This document shows, one piece after another, positions 1-7,815 of a stretch of DNA of 16,801 bases. Where the stretch lies: contig JBAZZU010000040.1 in assembly GCA_041658605.1 (NCBI GenBank), forward strand, positions 1 to 16,801, written 5' to 3'. The notes beneath the pieces were generated by a model, which had not been told where the DNA came from, searched no databases, and saw only the letters and a list, made by a program, of their open reading frames with translations. This DNA comes from JBAZWE01 sp041658605. Lineage in GTDB: Bacteria; Actinomycetota; Thermoleophilia; BMS3ABIN01. Within the stretch, counting starts at the first letter, position 1, and every line of letters begins with the position of its first letter. The position numbers and the translations under genes were made by a program.

Positions 1-302
1 TGATGGAAAACCGGGACAAGCTCGACCTGATCACCCTGATCCTGGTCGACCGGGAGACCCTCGAGAAGGAGGAGTTCGACCAGCTGGCGGAAGGTGTGCC
101 GGAGGAAGAAGTCTTCCGCGAGAAGGATGCGCTGGCCGCGGCGGCCAAGGAAGAAGGCCCCATATCGGCGCGCGGTGTCAAGGAGCCTTCCAAAAAGACG
201 GAGAAATCCGACGGCGCTCTCCCCAAGGAACCGCCGCTGGAGGCGCCCTCTTATACGAAAACCATCGATACCGACGAAGCGCCCGGCGGATTTTCCAGCT
301 GA
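1..302 (+). CDS. ftsH: ATP-dependent zinc metalloprotease FtsH, C-terminal end (partial)
   Basis: This is the 3' end of a gene that begins before the window; the reading frame is open to the left edge and stops at 300-302. The visible start of the tail (LITLILVDRETLEKEEF) matches the last helix of the FtsH protease domain, where family members read roughly 'LLEKETLDGEEF'. About 70 residues of charged, proline-rich, low-complexity tail follow, ending in GGFSS. FtsH is a membrane-anchored AAA+ protease that degrades unassembled membrane proteins and some regulators; its AAA and HEXXH parts lie outside the window. A folE start 9 nt after the stop is the usual ftsH-fol order in Gram-positive and actinobacterial genomes, and this supports the call. 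The methionine at base 3 is internal, not a start. Confidence 0.8.
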   Translation, partial: MENRDKLDLITLILVDRETLEKEEFDQLAEGVPEEEVFREKDALAAAAKEEGPISARGVKEPSKKTEKSDGALPKEPPLEAPSYTKTIDTDEAPGGFSS

Positions 303-311
303 TCCATTCCC

Positions 312-881
312 ATGGATCTGGAAAAGATCAGCCAGGGAGTACGCCTGATCCTTGAAGGCATCGGGGACGACGCCGGCCGCGAAGGGCTGCTCAAGACCCC
401 GGAACGCGTTGCCGCCATGTACGAGGATATCTTCTCCGGGCTTTCGGTTGAGCCCGCTTCGGTCATCACCACCATGCCTGCGGACCGCCATCAGGAAATG
501 GTGCTCCTCAAGGGCATAGAATTCTATTCGATGTGCGAACATCACCTGCTGCCGTTCTTCGGCAAGGCGCATGTGGCCTATATTCCCAGCAAGGGCGGAC
601 GCATCACGGGGTTGTCCAAGCTCACAAGGCTCGTGCAGGTCGTCGCCCGCCGTCCCCAGCTGCAGGAGCGCATGACTTCGCTTATCGCCGATTCCATGGA
701 AGACGCGCTGAGCCCTCGTGGCGTGCTGGTACTGGTGCAGGCAGACCACCTCTGCATGTCCATGCGCGGCATCCGCACCCCTGCCCGGACGGTGACATCA
801 GCCGTGCGTGGCATCTTCCGCACGAACGCGGCTACCAGAGCCGAAGCTCTCGGGTTGATCAACGCCGATAACAAGAGCTAG
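312..881 (+). CDS. folE: GTP cyclohydrolase I
   Basis: 189 aa, a normal length for the bacterial enzyme. It converts GTP to 7,8-dihydroneopterin triphosphate, the first step of folate synthesis, in the cytoplasm. The zinc ligands are visible as Cys75 and His78 in 'MCEHHLLPF' and Cys148 in 'DHLCMSMRG'. The N-terminal block 'EGLLKTPERVA' (residues 24-34) and the 'GRITGLSKLTRLV' block (96-108) are family signatures. The start at 312 gives the typical beginning MDLEKI, but no clear Shine-Dalgarno precedes it, so translation may depend on coupling to ftsH, which ends 9 nt upstream. It is the first of four contiguous folate genes. No sign of truncation. Confidence 0.97.
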   Translation: MDLEKISQGVRLILEGIGDDAGREGLLKTPERVAAMYEDIFSGLSVEPASVITTMPADRHQEMVLLKGIEFYSMCEHHLLPFFGKAHVAYIPSKGGRITGLSKLTRLVQVVARRPQLQERMTSLIADSMEDALSPRGVLVLVQADHLCMSMRGIRTPARTVTSAVRGIFRTNAATRAEALGLINADNKS

Positions 882-889
882 GGCCGTCC

Positions 890-1750
890 GTGGCCGCCGG
901 CCTCCCACTTCTTCTTCAGAACCAGCAGGGTATCGACCCATGGCTCGTCATGGGAATCCTCAACGTGACTCCTGATTCCTTCCATGACGGCGGTATATAC
1001 CTGGACGCCGGCGCGGCGATCGCGCGCGCCAGGGAGATGGCGGCCGCCGGCGCGGGGATAATCGATGTCGGCGGCGAGTCGACCCGCCCCGGGGCGGAAG
1101 AAGTAGCGCTGGACGAGGAGCTGCGCCGCGTTATCCCGGTCATCGAAGCAATCGCCCTGGATCCCGGCGTACCGGTATCTGTAGACACAAGTAAATCAGA
1201 AGTCGCCGACGCGGCGCTGAAAGCCGGCGCGGCCATGATCAACGATATAACCGCGCTGCGCGGCGATGAAAGAATGGTCGAAGTCGCCGCCGCGCACAGC
1301 TGCCCCGTTTGCCTCATGCACATGCAGGGCGGTCCCGCCAGCATGCAGAAAGACCCGCGTTACAACGATGTCATCGCTGAGATTATCCAGTTCTTCCATG
1401 AAAGGATAGAATGGGCTGTGGAGCGCGGCGTCAGGCGCGAGAACATCATACTCGACCCTGGTATCGGCTTCGGCAAGAAGCTTGAGCACAATCTGTCCAT
1501 CATCAGGAATTTTGAAAGCTTCAGGTCCCTGAAGCGGCCTCTGATGATAGGCGCTTCACGCAAGAGCTTCATCGGCATGATAATGGAGGACGGCGGCAGC
1601 GGCGACAGGATGGCCGGCAGCATTGCTACAAGTGTGCTGGCATATCAAAAAGGGGCGCGCCTCTTCAGGGTGCACGACGTGGCCGAGAACTGCCAGGCGA
1701 TAAAGGTAACCGCGGCGGTGGAAGCGGAACCGGAAAAGCGGCCGGGATAA
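890..1750 (+). CDS. folP: Dihydropteroate synthase
   Basis: 286 aa TIM-barrel enzyme that joins p-aminobenzoate to 6-hydroxymethyl-dihydropterin diphosphate to give dihydropteroate; it is the sulfonamide target. All family loops are present in order: GILNVTPDSF (22-31), DVGGESTRPG (59-68), DTSK (99-102), INDI (117-120), LMHMQGGP (142-149), DPGIGFGK (189-196), GASRKSFIG (221-229) and RVHDV near 260-264. The GTG at 890, 8 nt after folE, is chosen because it supplies the first beta strand before GILNVTPDSF; the next start, ATG 950, would cut into that strand. Shine-Dalgarno is weak (AGGG near 880). Intact. Confidence 0.96.
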   Translation: MAAGLPLLLQNQQGIDPWLVMGILNVTPDSFHDGGIYLDAGAAIARAREMAAAGAGIIDVGGESTRPGAEEVALDEELRRVIPVIEAIALDPGVPVSVDTSKSEVADAALKAGAAMINDITALRGDERMVEVAAAHSCPVCLMHMQGGPASMQKDPRYNDVIAEIIQFFHERIEWAVERGVRRENIILDPGIGFGKKLEHNLSIIRNFESFRSLKRPLMIGASRKSFIGMIMEDGGSGDRMAGSIATSVLAYQKGARLFRVHDVAENCQAIKVTAAVEAEPEKRPG

Positions 1751-1762
1751 TAAGGCGATGTC

Positions 1763-2152
1763 ATGAACGCGGACGAAAAAAACAGAATCTTCATCGAAGT
1801 CAACGGCCTCGAGGTCTTTGCCCATCACGGGCTCCTGCCGGGCGAGCGCGAGCACGGACAGATATTCCGTTTTGACATCAGGCTGAAGCTCATACAATGT
1901 CCCGCCTGCGAGAGCGACGACATCACCGGCACGGCCGACTATGCACCGATCATCGACCGGGTTGTCGCGATGACAACGGAGAATACTTACCAGTTGCTGG
2001 AGCGGCTGGTGTCGGTCGTGGCGGATGACATACTCGAACGCAATCCTTTTGTTGAGAGCGTCAGGATACGGGTCGCCAAGACCGCGCCGCCGCTGCCGCA
2101 CGCGCTCGATAATGTGGCGGTCATGCTAAGACGCAAGCGGCCAGGGAGCTAG
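1763..2152 (+). CDS. folB: Dihydroneopterin aldolase
   Basis: 129 aa. It cleaves 7,8-dihydroneopterin to 6-hydroxymethyl-7,8-dihydropterin and glycolaldehyde. Alignment by eye to the Staphylococcus aureus enzyme matches Glu22, Tyr54 and Lys100 to Glu28 (HHGLLPGEREHGQIF), Tyr60 (TADYAPI) and Lys106 (VRIRVAKTAPPLP). These are the substrate-binding and catalytic residues. The start at 1763 lies 12 nt after folP with a modest AAGG upstream. It sits between folP and folK, which is normal for this pathway cluster. Family length is about 120 aa, so this is complete. Confidence 0.94.
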   Translation: MNADEKNRIFIEVNGLEVFAHHGLLPGEREHGQIFRFDIRLKLIQCPACESDDITGTADYAPIIDRVVAMTTENTYQLLERLVSVVADDILERNPFVESVRIRVAKTAPPLPHALDNVAVMLRRKRPGS

Positions 2153-2161
2153 GCGGCTTTC

Positions 2162-2689
2162 ATGTCCATGGCCTGGCTCTCACTCGGATGCAACCGCGGC
2201 GAATGCCGCGCTAACCTGTCCTGGGCCGTCAAGCGGCTGGATTCCGAGGAGCAGATCGAAGTTGTCAGCATATCCTCGATCTACCTGACCGAACCGGTGG
2301 GAGGTGTCGCACAGCCTGACTTTCTCAATATCGCCGTCGGCCTTGAGACGACGCTTTCGCCCCACGATCTGCTCGATATCTGCCGCCAGGCGGAAGAGGA
2401 ACTCGGAGGCCGGGATGACCGCGAACCCATGGGCCCGCGCACGATCGACCTTGACATTCTTTTGTTTGAGCAAGTACAAATAGCGGAAGGGGAACTGATA
2501 CTGCCGCATCCGCACATGCTGGAGCGCGCCTTTGTGATGGTGCCCCTGGCTGAGATAGCTCCGGAAGTCGAGCTTCCTGACGGCCGCACCGTCGAGCAGG
2601 GGCTGGCGGCGCTGGAGGATGAACACGGCATCGAAAAGACGGGAGCGCTGTTTCAGGGACCGGCGCCTGATCTGTTGACTGGAGGATGA
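2162..2689 (+). CDS. folK: 2-amino-4-hydroxy-6-hydroxymethyldihydropteridine diphosphokinase
   Basis: 175 aa. It transfers pyrophosphate from ATP to 6-hydroxymethyl-7,8-dihydropterin, producing the substrate of FolP. The start MSMAWLSLGCNRGEC carries the glycine-rich first strand (SLGxNxG). The signature GPRTIDLDILLF (91-102) supplies the two Mg-binding aspartates, Asp96 and Asp98, and 'LPHPHMLERAFVMVPLAEIAP' follows. The tryptophan usual in 'RWGPRTIDLD' is Met90 here, a mild substitution. The start at 2162 is 9 nt after folB, with an alternative in-frame ATG at 2168; no strong Shine-Dalgarno is seen. The end contains the ribosome binding site of nadA. Confidence 0.95.
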   Translation: MSMAWLSLGCNRGECRANLSWAVKRLDSEEQIEVVSISSIYLTEPVGGVAQPDFLNIAVGLETTLSPHDLLDICRQAEEELGGRDDREPMGPRTIDLDILLFEQVQIAEGELILPHPHMLERAFVMVPLAEIAPEVELPDGRTVEQGLAALEDEHGIEKTGALFQGPAPDLLTGG

Positions 2690-2695
2690 AGAGCA

Positions 2696-3610
2696 GTGGT
2701 TGATTATGGCCCCATGCAGGAGGAGATCAGGGAGCTGGCGAGGGAGAAGAACGCCCTCATCATCGCCCACAATTACCAGCGCGCCGAGGTACAGGACGCC
2801 GCTCATTTTACGGGCGATTCGCTCGAGCTTTCGCGTACGGCGGCGGGTACCGAAGCTCAGATCATCCTCTTTTGCGGTGTGCATTTCATGGCCGAGACGG
2901 CCCATATCCTCTCGCCCGGAAAGAAGGTGTTGCTGGCCGACATTAATGCCGGCTGTCCCATGGCGGACATGATCACCGCCGAAGAGCTGGTCGCGCTTAA
3001 GCTGGAACATCCGGACGCTCTGGTAGTCGCTTACGTAAACACATCGGCGGCGGTCAAGGCCGAGACCGATATCTGCTGCACCAGCGCCAACGCCGCCACG
3101 GTAGTCGCCAACATCCCCGCTGACCGGGAGATAATCTTCATCCCCGATCGCAACCTCGCCCTGTACGTCGAGAAAAAAACCGGGCGCAGGCTGATCAAGT
3201 GGGAAGGTTACTGCCCCACGCACGAATACATCACCACGGCGGACATCGCCAGGTCCAGGGAGGAGCATCCCGGCGCCCTCGTGATCGCGCACCCTGAGTG
3301 CCTGCCGGAGGTTCAGGATATGGCGGACACGCTGCAGAGCACGTCGGGCATGATCCGCTACGCAAAGGCATCTGAAGCGAAGACTTTTATCATCGCCACT
3401 GAGATGGGCCTCATCCACCGCCTCAAGCAGGAGAACCCGGACAAGGATTTCATCTCGCCCACGAAAAAAGCTATCTGTCCGAACATGAAACTGACCACTC
3501 TCAGGAAGGCGCTCGATACTCTCCGTGAGGAGAGGTACGAGATCCGCATGGACGAGGATGTCCGGAAACGGGCCCTCGCCGCGGTCGAAGCCATGGTCTC
3601 CTACACGTAA
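2696..3610 (+). CDS. nadA: Quinolinate synthase
   Basis: 304 aa. It condenses iminoaspartate with dihydroxyacetone phosphate to quinolinate, using an oxygen-sensitive [4Fe-4S] cluster. The three cluster cysteines of the compact (Thermotoga-type) NadA are seen: Cys87 in 'NAGCPMAD', Cys173 in 'EGYCPTHEY' and Cys261 in 'AICPNMKLT'. 'AHNYQ' (24-28) and 'GDSLELSR' (40-47) are substrate-side signatures. The GTG at 2696 is chosen because GGAGG at 2681-2685 (inside the end of folK) lies 10 nt upstream; ATG 2714 is a possible later start. nadB follows after 13 nt. Intact. Confidence 0.96.
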   Translation: MVDYGPMQEEIRELAREKNALIIAHNYQRAEVQDAAHFTGDSLELSRTAAGTEAQIILFCGVHFMAETAHILSPGKKVLLADINAGCPMADMITAEELVALKLEHPDALVVAYVNTSAAVKAETDICCTSANAATVVANIPADREIIFIPDRNLALYVEKKTGRRLIKWEGYCPTHEYITTADIARSREEHPGALVIAHPECLPEVQDMADTLQSTSGMIRYAKASEAKTFIIATEMGLIHRLKQENPDKDFISPTKKAICPNMKLTTLRKALDTLREERYEIRMDEDVRKRALAAVEAMVSYT

Positions 3611-3623
3611 TGGAGTCTGCGTC

Positions 3624-5255
3624 ATGACCCGTCCGTACCTCCTGGCGGCCACGGACGAGAAGCCGGGTAGACGTTTCTATGACGTCATCGTGATCGGCAG
3701 CGGCATCGGTGGGCTCACAGCCGCGGTCGGCGCGGCGCGCCGCTGGAAAGTGGCGCTGATAAGCAAGAGCATCCTCAGGGACACAACGACTTTTCTCGCC
3801 CAGGGCGGTATCGCCGCAGCCTTAAGCGAACAGGATTCCCCCGCCCTTCATTTCGATGATACGATGCGCGCGGGCGCCGGGCTTTGCCGGGAAGAGGCGG
3901 TGGACATCCTCGTCCATGAAGGTCCGGCCCGGGTGCGCGAGCTCATGGAGATATGCCCGAAGTTCGACCGCGCCGGCGGCGACCTTGTCCTTGCCAGTGA
4001 AGGCGCCCATTCGGTTCCGCGCATCGCCCACGCTGGTGGTGACGCCACCGGCAGCGAAGTAGCCAGCGCCCTTGCGCAGGCCATGCAGACCGGCAGCCGC
4101 GTGCAGGTACTGGAGAACGAGTTCGTCGTCGACCTGCTGACCAACGGCGGCCGTTGTATCGGCGCCGTTTCCCTGAACCTGCGGACCGGCGCTTTTACGA
4201 TGAACTTCGCCACGGCCACGGTACTGGCAACCGGCGGCTGTGGGCAGGCATATTCGCTGACCACAAATCCCAAAGTCGCCACAGGCGACGGCATGGCCAT
4301 GGCCTACCGCGCCGGGGCAAGCATAGGCGACATGGAGTTCGTCCAGTTCCATCCCACGGGGCTCTATTCGGACGAGTCTCCGATCTTTCTCATAACGGAG
4401 GCGCTGCGCGGCGAGGGCGCGTACCTGCTCAACCATGCCGGTGAGCGCTTCATGGTCGGCGTGCACCCCCAGGCAGAGCTGGGCCCGCGCGACGTAGTCG
4501 TCAAGGAGATGGTGCGGCAGATGCAGGAAGCCGGCCAGGAATTCCTTTTCCTCGATGCCACCCATCTCGACTGCGGCATGTTGCGTGAGAGGTTCCCTAC
4601 CGTCTACGAGACGCTGCGGGAGAAGGGATATGACCTCTGCAGCGACCGTATCCCGGTAGCGCCGGTCAGCCACTACATGGTCGGAGGCGTAGTCACCGAC
4701 ATCTGGGGACGCACGACCCTGCCGGGCCTCTACGCGAGCGGTGAGGTTGCCAATACGGGTGTGCACGGGGCCAACCGGCTGGCGAGCAACTCACTGCTGG
4801 AAGGGCTGGTGTTCAGCGACCGCATCGTGCGGGATCTCGACCGTTACATCACCTCCAAGGAAGAGCTGGTAAGGCGACTCACAATCGATCTTCCGGGTCC
4901 CGCCCGCAAGGGCAACCTGCCGGAGGAGATCGCCGAGGGCCGGCGCCTGCTGCAAAGAACAATGAACGCCAACGTCGGCACCGTCCGCAACGAGGAAGAT
5001 CTGATGACCGCGCTGGAAACCCTTTGCGGACTGCTCAACTCCCTCAAGGCTCCCAGGGCGGATCCTGACGAATACGAGCTGTACAACCTGCTCACCGTAG
5101 CCATCCATATCGTAAAGGGCGCGCTGCTCAGGCAGGAGAGCAGGGGATCACACCTGCGGAGTGACTTCCCCATGGTGGACGACGCCGACTGGAAACATCA
5201 CATAAACTTCCGCCTGAAAAACGGCGAGGAGAACGCGGGGTGCAGCAAGTCATGA
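3624..5255 (+). CDS. nadB: L-aspartate oxidase
   Basis: 543 aa flavoprotein that oxidises L-aspartate to iminoaspartate for NadA, using oxygen or fumarate as acceptor. The FAD Rossmann motif DVIVIGSGIGG is at 20-30, and TTTFLAQGGIAA at 55-66. Residues matching the E. coli active site are Glu126, His243 (QFHPTG), Arg289 (GPRD), His350 (SHYMVGG) and Arg385 (HGANRLASNSLLEG). The C-terminal helical domain of the fumarate reductase family is present. The ATG at 3624 has GGAG 8 nt upstream and gives normal length; the longer frame back to 3525 would overlap nadA and adds unrelated residues. It overlaps nadC. Confidence 0.96.
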   Translation: MTRPYLLAATDEKPGRRFYDVIVIGSGIGGLTAAVGAARRWKVALISKSILRDTTTFLAQGGIAAALSEQDSPALHFDDTMRAGAGLCREEAVDILVHEGPARVRELMEICPKFDRAGGDLVLASEGAHSVPRIAHAGGDATGSEVASALAQAMQTGSRVQVLENEFVVDLLTNGGRCIGAVSLNLRTGAFTMNFATATVLATGGCGQAYSLTTNPKVATGDGMAMAYRAGASIGDMEFVQFHPTGLYSDESPIFLITEALRGEGAYLLNHAGERFMVGVHPQAELGPRDVVVKEMVRQMQEAGQEFLFLDATHLDCGMLRERFPTVYETLREKGYDLCSDRIPVAPVSHYMVGGVVTDIWGRTTLPGLYASGEVANTGVHGANRLASNSLLEGLVFSDRIVRDLDRYITSKEELVRRLTIDLPGPARKGNLPEEIAEGRRLLQRTMNANVGTVRNEEDLMTALETLCGLLNSLKAPRADPDEYELYNLLTVAIHIVKGALLRQESRGSHLRSDFPMVDDADWKHHINFRLKNGEENAGCSKS

Positions 5256-6109
5256 CGGAGCCGGGGCGGGGACAATACAACGCGGCGCTGGAGCATATAG
5301 CCGGCCTCGCCATCTCCGAGGACCTGGGCGACAGGGGAGACATAACCTCCAAGGCGGTCATACCGGAAGAATCCCGCGGCGCGGCGGTCATCATCGTCAG
5401 GGAACCCTGTGTGATATCAGGCATGGCGGCGGGCGCGGAATGCTGTCGCCAGATCGATCCGGACATGATATGGCTGCCCCTGGTGGAGGATTCCCAGTCT
5501 GTTCCGGCTGGCGCCCAGATCGCAAGGCTCGAGGGCGGGATGCGCTCCATCCTGGCCGCTGAACGCACCATCATAAATTTTATCTCGCACCTTTCGGGCA
5601 TCGCCACATATACCGCGCGTTTTATCGCGGCTGTCGAGGGCGGCGGGGCGCGCATCGCGGCCACCCGCAAGACCAGCCCCGGCATGAGGCTGCTGGAGAA
5701 GCAGGCGGTCGCCGACGGGGGAGGAGAAACCCACCGGATGGGCCTGTATGACGCGATCCTTATCAAGGACAATCATATCGCCGCGGCGGGAAGCGTGGCC
5801 GCCGCGCTCGAAAGCGTCCGGCGTGCGCATGGCGACGACATGACCATCGAGGTGGAAGTCGACACCATCGAGCAGCTCGAAGAGGTATTGGGGTCCGCCG
5901 CTGACAGGGTGCTCCTGGACAACATGAGCCCCGAAGAGGTGCGTTCCTGCGTTGAGCTGGCGGCGGGCCGCGTGATCATCGAGGTCTCGGGCGGCGTCAA
6001 CCTGGACAACGTTCGCGATTACGCCGAAGCAGGCGTGCAGATAATATCAACAGGCGCCCTCACCATGTCGGCTCCGGCGATGGATTTTTCCCTGGAGATC
6101 ACGGTGTGA
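5240..6109 (+). CDS. nadC: Nicotinate-nucleotide pyrophosphorylase (carboxylating)
   Basis: 289 aa. It converts quinolinate and PRPP to nicotinate mononucleotide, completing the three-step de novo NAD branch encoded here. Visible motifs: EDLGDRGDITS (27-37), AERTIINF (107-114), TRKTSPGMRLLEKQAV (142-157), GGGETHRMGLYD (160-171) and LIKDNHI (174-180), followed by EVEVD, LLDNM and EVSGG barrel strands. The Arg109, Arg143, Lys144, His165, Arg166 and Lys176 set fits the quinolinate/PRPP site. GTG 5240 is preferred because GAGGAG at 5225-5230 is 9 nt upstream. ATG 5252, which overlaps the nadB stop as ATGA, is the alternative and removes four residues. Confidence 0.95.
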   Translation: MQQVMTEPGRGQYNAALEHIAGLAISEDLGDRGDITSKAVIPEESRGAAVIIVREPCVISGMAAGAECCRQIDPDMIWLPLVEDSQSVPAGAQIARLEGGMRSILAAERTIINFISHLSGIATYTARFIAAVEGGGARIAATRKTSPGMRLLEKQAVADGGGETHRMGLYDAILIKDNHIAAAGSVAAALESVRRAHGDDMTIEVEVDTIEQLEEVLGSAADRVLLDNMSPEEVRSCVELAAGRVIIEVSGGVNLDNVRDYAEAGVQIISTGALTMSAPAMDFSLEITV

Positions 6110-7077
6110 ATGTCGAGACAAAGATACTCTCGGAGCTTACGGAAGACGGATACTCTTCAGGCGAGGCCATCAGTGAAAAACTCAGCATCTCGCGCTCCGC
6201 GGTATGGAAACACATAGTAAAACTCAGAGGTCGCGGCTACATCATAAATGCATCGCCACGGCATGGTTACCGGCTGGCTGGCCGGCCGGACAAGCTTCTG
6301 CCGGCGGAACTGGCACCATTGCTCAAGACAAGCATCCTCGGCGGGCACATAGTCCATCTGGAAGAGACCCCATCGACGTCCGACGCCGCCCGAAAGCTCG
6401 TGGGCGAGGGTGCGCCGGAGGGGACTGTTGTATTCGCCGAGAGCCAGACCGACGGGCGGGGCCGTCTCGGACGCGGCTGGCATTCACCCCCGGGCAAAAC
6501 GATAGCGATGTCGGTGATCCTTTATCCCTCACTGCCACCGACCCGTACGCCACTCCTAAGTCTCGCGACGGCGCTTGCGGTCAAGCGGGCCGTGGAGGAG
6601 ACAACATCGGCGAGAGTAGCCCTTAAATGGCCGAATGACATATACCTCTCCGGCAGGAAGCTGGCGGGGGTACTGGTCGAGATGGCCGCTGAAATCGACA
6701 GGGTGAAGTGGGTTATCGACAGCGTCGGTATCAATGTCAATAACAGTTTCGCGGGAACGGAACTTGAGGGTCGGGCCACTTCACTGGCCGACGAGCTGGG
6801 GCGGGAGATATCACGCAGGGAGCTGGCGGTGGCCCTTTTGACGCATCTGGAGAAGATCTACAATAAGGCGCAGTCGGCTTCCGGGCTTGTCGCCATCCGG
6901 CGGTCATTCAGGAAACATGACCTGCTGCAGGGCCGGCAGATCGAGGTCAAAACGCCGGACGGCGTCATCAGCGGCACCGCCGACGGCATCGACTTCGAGG
7001 GACGCCTGCTGGTAAGGGATCATGCCGGCAAAGTGCAGTCTCTCTTCAGCGGTGAGGCCACGATAACGAAAAGATAG
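6106..7077 (+). CDS. birA: Bifunctional biotin-protein ligase / biotin operon repressor
   Basis: 323 aa. It makes biotinyl-AMP and transfers biotin to carrier proteins; the two-domain form also represses biotin genes when its acceptor is saturated. A winged-helix DNA-binding domain occupies about residues 5-58 (GEAISEKLSISRSAVWKHI, 19-37, is the helix-turn-helix). The catalytic domain follows, with GRGRLGRGW (117-125), KWPNDIYLSGRKLAGVL (174-190) and GINVN, then a C-terminal SH3-like domain. The GTG at 6106 overlaps the nadC stop by 4 nt and has CTGGAG 9 nt upstream. Because the HTH is intact, this protein is the obvious candidate to bind the inverted repeat in front of bioY. Confidence 0.95.
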   Translation: MNVETKILSELTEDGYSSGEAISEKLSISRSAVWKHIVKLRGRGYIINASPRHGYRLAGRPDKLLPAELAPLLKTSILGGHIVHLEETPSTSDAARKLVGEGAPEGTVVFAESQTDGRGRLGRGWHSPPGKTIAMSVILYPSLPPTRTPLLSLATALAVKRAVEETTSARVALKWPNDIYLSGRKLAGVLVEMAAEIDRVKWVIDSVGINVNNSFAGTELEGRATSLADELGREISRRELAVALLTHLEKIYNKAQSASGLVAIRRSFRKHDLLQGRQIEVKTPDGVISGTADGIDFEGRLLVRDHAGKVQSLFSGEATITKR

Positions 7078-7114
7078 GTCATAAAGCCTTTGTGAACGAA
7101 ATTTTTCCGCAAGG

Positions 7115-7143
7115 TTGACATTGCCCCTCCCGATGTATAGATT
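7115..7143 (+). promoter_or_regulatory. Promoter of bioY
   Basis: A perfect TTGACA lies at 7115-7120. A -10 box is either TAGATT at 7138-7143 (17-nt spacer, 4 of 6 consensus) or TATAGA at 7136-7141 (15-nt spacer). The -10 region lies inside the left arm of the inverted repeat. The promoter sits in a 110-nt gap after birA that is more AT-rich than its surroundings, so bioY is probably transcribed separately. Confidence 0.7.
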
Positions 7144-7170
7144 CGATTAGCGAATAATCAATCTATACAT
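7133..7170. promoter_or_regulatory. Probable BirA (biotin repressor) operator
   Basis: Arms ATGTATAGATT (7133-7143) and AATCTATACAT (7160-7170) are perfect 11-bp inverted repeats separated by 16 nt. BirA operators in E. coli and Firmicutes have half-sites beginning TTGTAAACC or TTGTTAACC with a spacer of 14-16 nt, so the geometry agrees while the inner half-site bases differ. A nested inverted repeat, GATTA (7145-7149) and TAATC (7155-7159), lies in the spacer. The site overlaps the -10 box and precedes a biotin transporter gene, with birA just upstream. The spacing is directly seen; the regulator is inferred. Confidence 0.7.
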
Positions 7171-7187
7171 TCTCAAGGAGACTGTTA

Positions 7188-7781
7188 ATGCAGAAGTTTG
7201 AATTACGCGACCTGATCTCGGTTGCTTTCTTTGCCGCCCTGACATCCATCGGGGCCCTCATTTCAGTGCCTCTTCCGGGAGACCTGGTACCAATAGTACT
7301 TTCCAACATGTTCGCGATTCTTTCCGGCGCCATGCTGGGAAAATGGCTGGGACCGCTCAGCCAGATCGTCTACATCCTTATGGGCGTAATAGGAATTCCA
7401 GTGTTTGCGGGTTCGATCAAGGCAGGTCCGGGCGCGCTGGCGGGCCCGACCGGGGGATACATCGCAGGCTTTGTAGTCGCTTCATTCCTTACCGGTTTTC
7501 TGGTAGAGCGGCTGGTCAGGGCGCCGGATGTTTTGCGTTTTTCGCTAAGCATGACTGCGGGTGCTGCCGTTATATATTTATTCGGGGTCCCCTGGCTTGC
7601 TCATGTGGCCGGTCTGAATGTACCGCTTGCCATGGTGAAAGGTCTCTATCCCTTCTTGCCAGGAGACATACTTAAGGTTATAGTTGGGACAATGCTGTGC
7701 ATGAGCCTTATGACACAGTTCCCTCGTTTAATGAATGTTCCGGCGGGTATTGGGGCAGCCGGTAAAGCGGAAACGGATTGA
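7188..7781 (+). CDS. bioY: Biotin transporter BioY (ECF transporter S component)
   Basis: 197 aa, very hydrophobic, with about six membrane segments, as expected for BioY, the biotin-binding S component of energy-coupling factor transporters. The family signature is clear: GPGALAGPTGGY at 80-91. It works alone at low efficiency or with shared EcfA/EcfT subunits, none of which are encoded here. AAGGAG at 7175-7180 is 7 nt before the ATG, an excellent ribosome binding site. The gene is preceded by a promoter/operator with BirA-site geometry, so biotin-dependent repression is likely. No bioA, bioB, bioD or bioF lie in the window, so whether the cell also makes biotin cannot be judged. Confidence 0.93.
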   Translation: MQKFELRDLISVAFFAALTSIGALISVPLPGDLVPIVLSNMFAILSGAMLGKWLGPLSQIVYILMGVIGIPVFAGSIKAGPGALAGPTGGYIAGFVVASFLTGFLVERLVRAPDVLRFSLSMTAGAAVIYLFGVPWLAHVAGLNVPLAMVKGLYPFLPGDILKVIVGTMLCMSLMTQFPRLMNVPAGIGAAGKAETD

Positions 7782-7815
7782 TTCAAACCCAACAGCAGAA
7801 ACGCAAGGGGCGCTC

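Noticed and set aside
3525..3623. Longer nadB start
   Set aside because: The extra 33 residues are nadA read in another frame. ATG 3624 has a ribosome site and gives normal length with the FAD motif near residue 20.
2180..3652. 490-codon open frame on the minus strand opposite folK and nadA
   Set aside because: It lies wholly opposite two genes with intact family motifs, its composition is rich in Arg/His/Asp/Gly as expected for an antisense shadow in GC-rich DNA, and no domain is recognisable.
3822..4766. 314-codon minus-strand frame inside nadB
   Set aside because: Shadow of nadB; no recognisable domain and no ribosome site, while nadB retains all catalytic residues.
7735..7815. Longer start for the DUF1284 gene, overlapping bioY
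   Set aside because: It adds 27 residues without family character. GTG 7816 has AAGGGG just upstream and starts by the conserved LRPHHLLC.
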